Shown here piece by piece: positions 6,841 to 14,456 of a stretch of 64,000 bases of DNA. The notes beneath the pieces were generated by a model. It was not told the origin of the DNA. It saw only the letters and a program-made list of their open reading frames with translations, and ran no database searches. The number at the start of each line of letters is the position of its first letter. The stretch's first letter is position 1. The stretch is from an uncultured bacterium (GTDB lineage: Bacteria; Armatimonadota; UBA5829). Location of the stretch: assembly GCA_938074205.1 (NCBI GenBank), contig CALJES010000004.1, positions 124,001 through 188,000 of the forward strand, in the 5' to 3' direction. The position numbers and the translations under genes were made by a program.

Positions 6841-7902
6841 GTGATATTGGAAACGCAAACGAGCAGAAAGCGAAGGATTACCGCAGTCATAGTCATGTGC
6901 GCGCTGTCTGTTATAGTTTCATCATCTGGGGCAGCTGACTTTGCGGTGAGGGTGATCAGCTACTCCAATCTAGGCCAGGGCATATATGGCGTTCCTGAAT
7001 CGGTGCTCGGCGCGCCGACCAAATGGATTAAAGAACCCGGCGGGCCTGGCGTACCGAGCGGAACCTACGCTTGCTCTATGGTTTACGGCGCCTGGAATAC
7101 TGATCCTGAGGGTTCCCCGTTGATAGTCACCGTCGGAAACTTGAGCACTCCCGGGCAAATAACTGTGGAGTTCGACCCGCCAATATATGACGATCCCGCC
7201 AATTGGTACGGTCTCGATTTCATCGTCTTTGGGAATTCTGCCTTTATTGGTACGGGTTACGTCAGATACGACACGGATATGACTACCTATCGCATCAACA
7301 ATAACGCTTCCATCACCGGTGAGAGCGTAATTGTCGCTGTCAGCCCGGACGGTACGAACTGGTACGAATATCCAACTCCGATCGCCGACAATTATTGGCC
7401 TACAAACGCTTTTGCTTGGGACAGCCAGGCACGCACTTGGGATGGACAGCTTGATCCCACCAAGCCCGTCGATCCAGCGCTCAACCCGAGTGATTTTGCC
7501 GGCATATATGTGGCGGATGCGATAGGGCTTTATAAGGGTTCCGCAGGTGGCACTGCGTATGACCTGGCACAGTCCGGGTTTTCGTTGGTGCGATACATAC
7601 GACTTTCAAGCAAGGGAGGTGAAGTCGATGCATTGGCACGGGTGAGAAAACCATTTACAATCGGTGAAGCAAAGTGTCTGCCCGATGGTGCCGTGGTGTC
7701 TCTTGGACCCAACTATGTTACTGCGGGAGCTGCCGAATTTGCCGATTGCTGTTACATCCAGTCAACCGACCGAACGTCGGCGATCAAGGTAACCGGCAGA
7801 ACTGCCGAGGCTGGGTCCGTCGTGCTTGTCACAGGCACCATCGATACAGAAGCAGGTGAACGCGTGATTCGAGCATCTTGGCTTGGAGTTCAGCAGAGGT
7901 AG
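6841..7902 (+). CDS. Secreted surface protein with OB-like C-terminal domain, B12-riboswitch operon
   Basis: 353 residues. Start chosen at GTG 6841, with TGAGG 8 bp upstream and 5 bp after the previous stop. Signal peptide about residues 11-30. The main domain (residues 35-260) contains ITVEFDPPIYDDPANWYGLDFIVFGNSAF and VIVAVSPDGTNWYEY and ends FSLVRYIRLSSKGGEVDAL. From memory this layout resembles Bacteroidetes surface proteins encoded in cobalamin-uptake loci; a profile search is needed to confirm. Residues about 268-353 (KCLPDGAVVSLGPNYVTAG ... SVVLVTGTIDTEAGERVI) look like an OB-fold domain appended to many secreted proteins of this lineage. Probably cell-surface or periplasmic, possibly corrinoid-binding. 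Confidence 0.75.
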   Translation: MILETQTSRKRRITAVIVMCALSVIVSSSGAADFAVRVISYSNLGQGIYGVPESVLGAPTKWIKEPGGPGVPSGTYACSMVYGAWNTDPEGSPLIVTVGNLSTPGQITVEFDPPIYDDPANWYGLDFIVFGNSAFIGTGYVRYDTDMTTYRINNNASITGESVIVAVSPDGTNWYEYPTPIADNYWPTNAFAWDSQARTWDGQLDPTKPVDPALNPSDFAGIYVADAIGLYKGSAGGTAYDLAQSGFSLVRYIRLSSKGGEVDALARVRKPFTIGEAKCLPDGAVVSLGPNYVTAGAAEFADCCYIQSTDRTSAIKVTGRTAEAGSVVLVTGTIDTEAGERVIRASWLGVQQR

Positions 7903-7926
7903 AAAAATAGAGAGGAGGCAAGTACA

Positions 7927-8496
7927 TTGAAACTGCTTACGATTAAAATTCTGACACCCATTGTCTTGTTACTCTTCGCTCCGATTGCCCAGGCTCTGAC
8001 TTTCGATCAGGTTCTGGTCGAGAACTGGGTTGGACTCGGCAACAGCACTGCGATGCTAGTGGTCGATTTTGGGCCCAAGTCGTTTGCTTTCGGCTATCGT
8101 TTCGACATCGACAACCAGCCAACCGGCTGGGACATGTTAAGTGCAGTTGCTGATGCGACCGATCTGGACATCACGGTAGATATGAGCTGGGGTAGTCCTT
8201 TCATCACAGGTATCAGTTACCAGGGCTACTCCGGTTACTACGACTCGCAAAACTGGCAGACAAGCTCTTGGTGGGAGTACTGGACGAGCACCGACGGTGA
8301 AACTTGGGAGTCATCTTTGTTAGGTGCTGGATATCGTACTCTCGGTGATGGTGCTTGGGACGGTTGGACTTTCTCTCCTCCTTGGCCGGCACAAGGAACG
8401 CCGCCAGTGGTACCGCTCGTGCCCGAACCTTCAACCATTGGCGGCGTGTTCCCCATAATCGGCCTTGCGGTCATTCGGCTCCTCCGCCGCAAGTAA
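7927..8496 (+). CDS. PEP-CTERM protein, third gene of the B12-riboswitch operon
   Basis: 189 residues from a TTG start with GAGGAGG 8 bp upstream. Signal peptide at residues 1-23 (IVLLLFAPIAQA). The central part is rich in Trp, Tyr and Gly (DSQNWQTSSWWEYWTSTDGE) and ends VPEPSTIGG, a hydrophobic helix and RLLRRK, a PEP-CTERM sorting signal. The N-terminal stretch (QVLVENWVGLGNSTAMLVVDFG ... FGYRFD) occurs in other PEP-CTERM proteins, to my recollection. It lies 24 bp after the surface protein and is followed by a strong terminator, so the riboswitch very likely governs it too. Function unknown. Confidence 0.85.
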   Translation: MKLLTIKILTPIVLLLFAPIAQALTFDQVLVENWVGLGNSTAMLVVDFGPKSFAFGYRFDIDNQPTGWDMLSAVADATDLDITVDMSWGSPFITGISYQGYSGYYDSQNWQTSSWWEYWTSTDGETWESSLLGAGYRTLGDGAWDGWTFSPPWPAQGTPPVVPLVPEPSTIGGVFPIIGLAVIRLLRRK

Positions 8497-8505
8497 CCGA
8501 CCACC

Positions 8506-8550
8506 GCGGGGCTCGTTTATTACCCGCTCGCGAGCCCCGCAACTCTTATT
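8506..8550 (+). terminator. Terminator of the cobalamin-riboswitch operon
   Basis: A 10-bp GC-rich stem, GCGGGGCTCG (8506-8515) with CGAGCCCCGC (8531-8540), is followed by AACTCTTATT. It lies 10 bp past the last stop codon. The T-tract is imperfect. Confidence 0.6.
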
Positions 8551-8595
8551 GTCCTATTTATTATACCTCAACGCAATAAGCAGACTACCGAATTC

Positions 8596-9477
8596 CTATA
8601 TAAGCCACCCTTCATTCCAGCCGAGTTTCCTGATACGTATCTTGCTGAGATCGCTGTTGCCCAATTTGTATTCTTTGTCGGCTGCCGCAACGCATATAGG
8701 AGGCGGAGACAAAGGCCAAGGCTCACCCTTTATTTCGTCCCGCTTTGCCTGAATTATTCTAAGGCCTATGGTTTCAGCAGCCACAGGGTCAGTTGAGGCG
8801 ATAATCCCCCCATAGACCCATTGATAGCGCGGGTCTACCTGTGGGCCCTTGTCGCATGTCGGCCGCAAAGCGTCGATAAGGACTAGCCTCGTTTTGCCCT
8901 TTATGAAATCAAGATGCCAGATCTCGCCTAGCTTGCTGCTGTTTTCGTTGTGGTAGTCCGAAGGCTTCCCGCTGAACATAATGTAGAGCTTGAGCACTGT
9001 TCCTATACCAGTCAGCCAGTGCGCCTTCAGCGCTGGTAGCGCGATTAGTGCCGAGCACTGCCTAACTAGGTCCGTTTCTCGCTGGATAAACTTGACGTTG
9101 TGCTCGGGTATCCCAATGGACATCAGCTCTTCCTTTACCAGATTAGCAAGCTCCATATGGGTTGGATTTACGGCTTTACTGGTTACGATGCCGACAACAT
9201 CTGCAGGCTTAAAGAGTTTTCTCCAAGCCTTGCTGGCGTTGGCAGTCTCTGTAGCCTGTGTCACCGCGCGTCGAATTAAATCTCGGCAAACCGTGAGATT
9301 AACCCGCATATCTTGTGTAAGTGCTTCTGAAGAACGCACCACTGCCACAACGCTCTGCGATCCCTTGGCTGAGCTTTCGGCGCCGGCTACTGACAAACCC
9401 TCGCCCAACGCCAACCCGGCAACGCCAGTAACAGTACCTTTCAGAAAGTCGCGCCTCGTAATTCCATCGCCTTTCAT
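8596..9477 (-). CDS. DUF362 domain protein with twin-arginine signal
   Basis: 293 residues. Residues 8-13 read TRRDFLKG, followed by a weakly hydrophobic stretch and GAES, a Tat export signal; tatA genes lie at 28.5 kb. The body (VKEELMSIGIPEHNVKFIQRETDLV, ALPALKAHWLTGIGTVLKLYIMF and ASTDPVAAETIGLRIIQ) matches DUF362 proteins, some of which carry Fe-S ferredoxin domains; no CxxCxxC motif is present here. The start overlaps the DUF6599 stop by 4 bp, so the two are translationally coupled. Role unknown; likely periplasmic. Confidence 0.8.
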   Translation of the reverse strand: MKGDGITRRDFLKGTVTGVAGLALGEGLSVAGAESSAKGSQSVVAVVRSSEALTQDMRVNLTVCRDLIRRAVTQATETANASKAWRKLFKPADVVGIVTSKAVNPTHMELANLVKEELMSIGIPEHNVKFIQRETDLVRQCSALIALPALKAHWLTGIGTVLKLYIMFSGKPSDYHNENSSKLGEIWHLDFIKGKTRLVLIDALRPTCDKGPQVDPRYQWVYGGIIASTDPVAAETIGLRIIQAKRDEIKGEPWPLSPPPICVAAADKEYKLGNSDLSKIRIRKLGWNEGWLI

Positions 9478-10361
9478 CTCCGGTTTCCTCCTTTTGCACC
9501 GTTACAGACGAGTATACGCTCGATTAGTTTCAGGCAATCCTCGCGAGTTGGGGATTCCAGGACGAGAAAAATTTTCTTACCCTCCTGTGCACCCGCTGTC
9601 CACCTCCCGTTTTCGAGCTTCGCTAATGAATACGGTGCGGAAAGTTTAAGACCTGCTAGGTATAACTTGCGAAACTGTTCCCAGGCGCGGCGAGCATCGT
9701 CGGCTGTCGGATATCCAACCACTAATGCAACCGACTTGCCTTGCTTGTCGACATATGTTCCCAGCACCGCTTCGGTTTTGCCGGAGAGATTTAGAATGTT
9801 TTTAGTTGCCACGAAGTGAAAGTAGTTCAGACAGGCGTGGGTGTGGAAGTAGCGGACTGTGTGCACTTCCAGGTTCTCTTTGGGAAGCCACTGCAGCGCT
9901 GCTGGAAGCTTACCAGGCGCGCCGCAAAGCTTGAGCACTTGTTTTGCAAGCTCGACTGCGCATCGCTTCGATTCCGGCGTTTCACGCTCTGCCAGAATGC
10001 GCAAAAAGTACCTTCCTTGCCAAGCAAGCAGCAGGCCTGAGGCATAGACCGCACCTTGGCCTATGTTGAGTGGTTCGCCAGTTCGGTCGTAAGAAAAGAG
10101 CCCGAATGCGTCTGCTGAACTGGGTAACTCGTACAGCTCACAGGTGATAACCGGCTCACCTGCCCTTCGGTATTCCCGAACGTAGAGCTTTTTGAAGCCG
10201 TAGCCGAGGTAAAGCTCACCCGCTCCGTCCATGTAGTCGAAAATGCCTGACGGCAAAATAACCCTTTGTGCTCCGGCCTTCCAACCCGCGCACGGAGTAG
10301 TAGGAAGTTCAATCCTGGCAGGGACACTCAGTATCAGCAATGCGCCGATCACACAATACAT
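9474..10361 (-). CDS. DUF6599-family secreted protein
   Basis: About 295 residues from the ATG at 10361 (GTGAGG 6 bp upstream); a GTG at 10373 is an alternative. Signal-like N-terminus (YCVIGALLILSVPARI). The region IFDYMDGAGELYLGYGFKKLYVREY is typical of the DUF6599 family, which in my recollection is often encoded beside DUF362 genes, as here. C-terminal part contains YPTADDARRAWEQFRKLYL, possibly a ligand-binding alpha/beta fold. Function unknown. First gene of a two-gene minus-strand operon. Confidence 0.65.
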   Translation of the reverse strand: MYCVIGALLILSVPARIELPTTPCAGWKAGAQRVILPSGIFDYMDGAGELYLGYGFKKLYVREYRRAGEPVITCELYELPSSADAFGLFSYDRTGEPLNIGQGAVYASGLLLAWQGRYFLRILAERETPESKRCAVELAKQVLKLCGAPGKLPAALQWLPKENLEVHTVRYFHTHACLNYFHFVATKNILNLSGKTEAVLGTYVDKQGKSVALVVGYPTADDARRAWEQFRKLYLAGLKLSAPYSLAKLENGRWTAGAQEGKKIFLVLESPTREDCLKLIERILVCNGAKGGNRR

Positions 10362-10598
10362 TTCTAACCTCACCTTCTCCCTTCTCCGCTTGCTTCCTTA
10401 AACCTCCACAAAACGCGACTTGAGCTGCCTTGGCTGTAATAGTGCCGCACGTGGTTGTTAGTTTCGAACATGCCCTTGTTTTGCGTGCAGGACAATCTTC
10501 TTGGCACAGGGAAATAATCGCTTGTACGGCATTGTGCACAGGGTATCCCACGGCCACTTCCAAAGCCGAATGTGAGCGAAGGGATAAGGGAGGGCACC

Positions 10599-12626
10599 AT
10601 GATGTTCGGTAGACTCATAATAACTACCGCTTTAATAATCCAACTGGTAGCATTCGCGGGCGCCGCTTACGCGGCCGAAGCCGGGGTCAAATTACAAATG
10701 ACGGCTGCCGTTGAAGCCGTCCGCCCGGCTTTGATAAGAATACACGTAGTTTCTGCTGACTACCAACAGGGTCGGCAGGTAAAAACGGAATCTTTCGGCA
10801 GCGGCGTCATCATTTCTCCGGAAGGCTATGCCGTAACAAACCACCATGTGGCTATGGATGCGGAGCGCATTCGGTGTACCCTAGCGGATAAGCGCGAGGT
10901 GGAAGCAAAGTTGGTGGGCACCGATCCACTAGCCGATATCGCCGTTATCAAGCTTTCCTCTCCTGATGGCAAGCCATTTCCTTTTGCTGAGTTTGGTGAC
11001 TCTAGCAAGCTCGAAGTTGGTGACAGGGTTTTTGCTATGGGATGCCCTTACGCGCTCTCGCAGTCTGTAACTATGGGAATGATCAGTAATACGGAGATGA
11101 TCCTTCCCAAGGAGATGTTTACTGATGAGTTTACCCTTGAAGGCGAACCGGTGGGTTCTATGGTACGCTGGATAGGTCACGATGCGCTGATACGTGCGGG
11201 CAATTCCGGAGGACCCCTAGTCGACGCCGACGGAAAAATCGTAGGCATAAACGAAATCAGCTTCGGGCTTTCCGGGGCGATACCCAGCAACTTGGCAAAG
11301 GAAGTTGCAGAGCAGCTCATAAAGAACGGTCGTGTTATTAGGGGTTGGTTGGGGATCGAGGTTCAGCCCGTGCTTGAGTCGTCTAATTTGGATAGGGGTA
11401 TCTTGGTAAGCAACGTGTTGGAAGGCACACCCGCGCACAGTGCCGGGCTCAAACCAGGAGACGTTATACTAGCTCTTGCCGGACAAGAAGTTACAGCGCG
11501 GTTCCGCGAAGACATACCCATTTTCAACCAGTTCGTGGCAGATTTGGAGCCGAATAAGCCTGTTGAGGCAAAGATACTGCGAGACGGGAAGGAATTAACC
11601 TTGACGATAACCCCAGCCGAAAGACCCAAGGCGAGCGAGAAACAGCACGAGATCAAAGCGTGGGGAATATGTGCATCCAATATCACGTATCTAATGCAGA
11701 AAGAGATGCGGCTCGACTCGCAGGATGGAGTTCTGGTGCAAAGTGTGCTGCCCAGTGGTCCTGCTGGCACGGCGAAACCGCCTTTGCAAGAAGAAGATGT
11801 TATTATCAAGGTGGGTGACGAGCCGATAAGGGACATAACCAGCCTGCGCGAGGTGACCAAGAAGTTGACCGAGGGCAAGGATGAGCCCACACCTGTGCTC
11901 GTTGAATTCCTGAGGAACCAGAAAAGGTTGGCAACGGTAGTTAAAGTGGGCAAGCAAGAACCTCCGCAGCCCGGCGCAGAAATAAGCAAGGCCTGGATCG
12001 CGGTAGATACGCAGGTGCTGACTCGCGATCTGGCGCGCGAACTTGGAGTTTCGAAGCTCACTGGCGTTCGGATAACGCGGGTGCACGAGGGCACTGAAGC
12101 AGAGAAAGCGGGCTTGAAGGTTGGCGACCTGATTGTGAAACTGGATGGCGAAGATATCCCTGCTGAGCACGAGTCCGACGAAGACGTGTTTCCTGAAATG
12201 ATTCGGCAATACGACATCGGCACAAAGGTAAAACTCGGTGTCATCCGCGACGGGAAAGAGTTAACAGTGGAGGTTGCCCTCGAAGAGTCGCCGAAGCCCG
12301 CTGAGGACTACGAAAAATACAAGGATGACCATTTCGAGTTTGTCGCGCGCGACATTGCATTCTCAGACCGAGCCGAAGGCGGCGTCGGAAAGGACGTGAT
12401 GGGGGCCTATGTTGAGAGCGTGTCCGAGGGGAGCTGGGCTTCGCTTGGCGGTTTGCGAGAGGGTGACGTCATCACGGCAATCGACGGCACACCAATTCTA
12501 GGACTCGACGGTCTCAAACAGGCATTGGCAAAAATAGAAAAGGATAAGCCAAAGACCGTTGTCTTCCAGGTTCGAAGAGGCATTCACGCTCTCTTTGTGG
12601 AAATCCAGCCTGTATGGTTTGAATAG
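10599..12626 (+). CDS. HtrA/DegP-type serine protease with four PDZ domains
   Basis: 675 residues from ATG 10599 (or the adjacent ATG 10602), with AAGGGAGGG at 10586-10594. Signal peptide ends around AGAAYA. The trypsin-like domain has all three catalytic residues: His about 83 in TNHHV, Asp about 113 in ADIAVIKL, Ser about 203 in AGNSGGPL. Four PDZ-like repeats follow, marked by GLKPGDVILAL, PPLQEEDVIIKVGDE, GLKVGDLIVKLDGEDI and GLREGDVITAIDGTPI. DegP/DegQ have two PDZ domains, so this is longer than usual. Likely periplasmic protein quality control or processing of surface proteins. A catalytically degenerate paralogue follows in the same operon. Confidence 0.92.
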   Translation: MMFGRLIITTALIIQLVAFAGAAYAAEAGVKLQMTAAVEAVRPALIRIHVVSADYQQGRQVKTESFGSGVIISPEGYAVTNHHVAMDAERIRCTLADKREVEAKLVGTDPLADIAVIKLSSPDGKPFPFAEFGDSSKLEVGDRVFAMGCPYALSQSVTMGMISNTEMILPKEMFTDEFTLEGEPVGSMVRWIGHDALIRAGNSGGPLVDADGKIVGINEISFGLSGAIPSNLAKEVAEQLIKNGRVIRGWLGIEVQPVLESSNLDRGILVSNVLEGTPAHSAGLKPGDVILALAGQEVTARFREDIPIFNQFVADLEPNKPVEAKILRDGKELTLTITPAERPKASEKQHEIKAWGICASNITYLMQKEMRLDSQDGVLVQSVLPSGPAGTAKPPLQEEDVIIKVGDEPIRDITSLREVTKKLTEGKDEPTPVLVEFLRNQKRLATVVKVGKQEPPQPGAEISKAWIAVDTQVLTRDLARELGVSKLTGVRITRVHEGTEAEKAGLKVGDLIVKLDGEDIPAEHESDEDVFPEMIRQYDIGTKVKLGVIRDGKELTVEVALEESPKPAEDYEKYKDDHFEFVARDIAFSDRAEGGVGKDVMGAYVESVSEGSWASLGGLREGDVITAIDGTPILGLDGLKQALAKIEKDKPKTVVFQVRRGIHALFVEIQPVWFE

Positions 12627-12691
12627 AGCTTGGCGTTTCCTAAAAGTCTCGCTCCGGATTGGAATTGGCCACCACAGAAAGGAGAAAAACT

Positions 12692-13549
12692 ATGAAAACA
12701 AGAGTGTGGGTGTGGGCGGTAGTTTTGCTAGCTGTGCCAGGTTTGCACCCAGCGTGCCGCTGTGCTGCGCTGGAAGACGCCAGAAAAATCATCGAAGCGA
12801 ACAAACAGGCCGTCGTGACCGTGCAGTTCGTAGTGGAGACAAGCTTCCCGGGCGAGAGCGAAAAAGAGGAGAGCAAGGGTTCGGCGACCGGCACCGTAAT
12901 CGATCCTTCCGGACTCGTCGTGGCCTCGCTTTCGGAGTTGGATCCAGCTCGAGGTTATGCAGATTTCATGTTCGTGTTCGAAGGCTCCGGGCGAAAGCCT
13001 CAAAGCAATATAACCGACGCAAAGATCAGAACCGATGACGGCACGGAGATACCTGTTGATGTGGTACTCCGCGATCAAGACTTAGACCTCGTATTCCTGC
13101 GCCCCAAGAATCCGGTGGCAAAGGCTCTTCCGTTTATAGACCTTTCGCAGGAGTCGGCTCCCCAGGTGCTTGACGAGGTAGTTGTACTGTGGCGGCTAGG
13201 TCAGGTAGCCAACAGAGCGTTAGCTGCAGACATTGCTCGCATCCAGGCGGTGGTAACGCGGCCACGGTTGAGTTACGCGATCGACGTGCAGGCGCTGGGC
13301 TGTCCTGCCTTTACATTGGACGGCAAGGTTGTGGGTATCAGCGTGTTGCGGCGGTCGCCGCAGGGAGCAAGCAGAGACGAGATGTTCTCATTCTCCAACA
13401 ATTGGCTCACAATGATACTACCGTGCTCCACAGTGGCCAAGGCTGCCCAGCAGGCCAAGCAAGCTAAGCCTGAGAAGGCACCTCAGACAGCCCCTGCTAA
13501 ACCGAGTGCTCAGCCGTCGTCGGCAAAACCTCCCGCGAAGGCTAAGTAA
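12692..13549 (+). CDS. Catalytically inactive trypsin-like paralogue of the HtrA protease
   Basis: 285 residues from ATG 12692, with AAAGGAG at 12678-12684; a longer frame lacks a ribosome site. Signal peptide about residues 1-24. The fold follows the upstream protease: GSATGTVIDPSGLVVASLSELD replaces the GSGVIISPEGYAVTNHHVA segment (catalytic His lost), DLDLVFLRPK keeps the Asp, and ALGCPAFTLDGKVVGI replaces AGNSGGPLVDADGKIVGI (Ser lost). No PDZ domain; the last 40 residues are an Ala/Pro/Lys/Ser-rich low-complexity tail. Probably a pseudoprotease that partners or regulates the active enzyme; this is inference from pairing. Confidence 0.8.
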   Translation: MKTRVWVWAVVLLAVPGLHPACRCAALEDARKIIEANKQAVVTVQFVVETSFPGESEKEESKGSATGTVIDPSGLVVASLSELDPARGYADFMFVFEGSGRKPQSNITDAKIRTDDGTEIPVDVVLRDQDLDLVFLRPKNPVAKALPFIDLSQESAPQVLDEVVVLWRLGQVANRALAADIARIQAVVTRPRLSYAIDVQALGCPAFTLDGKVVGISVLRRSPQGASRDEMFSFSNNWLTMILPCSTVAKAAQQAKQAKPEKAPQTAPAKPSAQPSSAKPPAKAK

Positions 13550-13607
13550 GCTTTGTAGTAACGGTCGATAGACCGAGCGGGCTACTTCTCTGTGTGAGTC
13601 TTGGCGT

Positions 13608-14300
13608 TCACGAGCGCGAACGCACGCTCTGTAGCAATTCGCGAATCTTTGGCGCCGCGTTCTTGACAAGCACGTTCACGCCGTCGCGTCCCTTCTTTGC
13701 GGACGCATTGGTTCGCGGGTCCAGGCCATGGACGCCCTCGACCTTATTATCCAATTCGCCCTCCTGCGGCAAGCAGCTTAGATCGACTAGTTCCGGTCTG
13801 AACCACATCATATATGAAGTTTCAAAGCATGCCCCGTGCTCACCAGGGAACCCCTCATCCGCGGTGGGTTCATAGTCGGGAAACGCCCAGGCGACACACT
13901 CGGAATGCCTGGCGTTGAAATCTGCAACGACTTCTTTTATCGCTTCCTGGTGCAGATGTCCGTAGTGTCCCATCAGAATGATGATTACCTTGAAACCTTC
14001 GTCGGCGAGCTGTTCCAAGTATTCCTTTGCCAGAAGCTGGACGCACTCTTTACTGAATTCGAGCGTGCAGTCGAAACCGGCATGCGGTTTCATCGTTTGA
14101 AAGCCGCAGTATACGTGCGGGAATACGACCCCTCCCGTCTCTGCACACAAAGCCAGGCATTGGCCATGCGCCTTCAGCGTGTCTAACCCCAGAGGATTGT
14201 GCTTGCCGTGCCATTCGTGAGCACCCCAAGGAATATAGGCAATCGGAGCTGCTTGCTTGGCTCGCCTGTAATCTTCTGGTTTCATCTCTTCGTATCGCAT
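13608..14300 (-). CDS. Creatininase-family amidohydrolase
   Basis: 230 residues; ATG 14300 is preceded by GGAGG at 14306-14310. Metal-binding motifs of the creatininase family (PF02633) are clear: YIPWGAHEWHGKHNPLGLDT (His, Glu, Asp), MGHYGHLHQ and FPGEHGACFETS (Glu). Members hydrolyse creatinine or cyclic amides such as in riboflavin/F420 (ArfB) or mycofactocin (MftE) pathways; the substrate here cannot be told, and no such pathway genes are adjacent. Convergent with the pseudoprotease, divergent from the MttB-like gene. Confidence 0.88.
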   Translation of the reverse strand: MRYEEMKPEDYRRAKQAAPIAYIPWGAHEWHGKHNPLGLDTLKAHGQCLALCAETGGVVFPHVYCGFQTMKPHAGFDCTLEFSKECVQLLAKEYLEQLADEGFKVIIILMGHYGHLHQEAIKEVVADFNARHSECVAWAFPDYEPTADEGFPGEHGACFETSYMMWFRPELVDLSCLPQEGELDNKVEGVHGLDPRTNASAKKGRDGVNVLVKNAAPKIRELLQSVRSRS

Positions 14301-14360
14301 TTAGAACCTCCGTAGTTGGATAGAGACTGCCTACGTGAGATTAATTCTTCCGAGACCTGT

Positions 14361-14366
14361 TATAAT
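14361..14366 (+). promoter_or_regulatory. Candidate -10 box for the MttB-like gene
   Basis: A perfect TATAAT lies 91 bp before the ATG at 14457, but no good -35 is found 16-18 bp upstream. Either an activator-dependent promoter or chance. Confidence 0.25.
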
Positions 14367-14456
14367 CCTCAAGGAATTTGGCTTCACCCAATAGAAGTAT
14401 CTGAATCGGTCACGTTATATGGAGAGTAAATTTGCCTGAAAGGTGCGGTTCAAACA

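Noticed and set aside
8990-9649. 219-codon open frame opposite the DUF362 and DUF6599 genes
   Set aside because: Both genes on the other strand have clear family features, an export signal and coupled starts; this frame has none.
11363-12244. 293-codon open frame antisense to the HtrA gene
   Set aside because: It mirrors the PDZ-coding part of a clear gene, is Ser/Thr/Pro-rich without any domain, and has no ribosome site.
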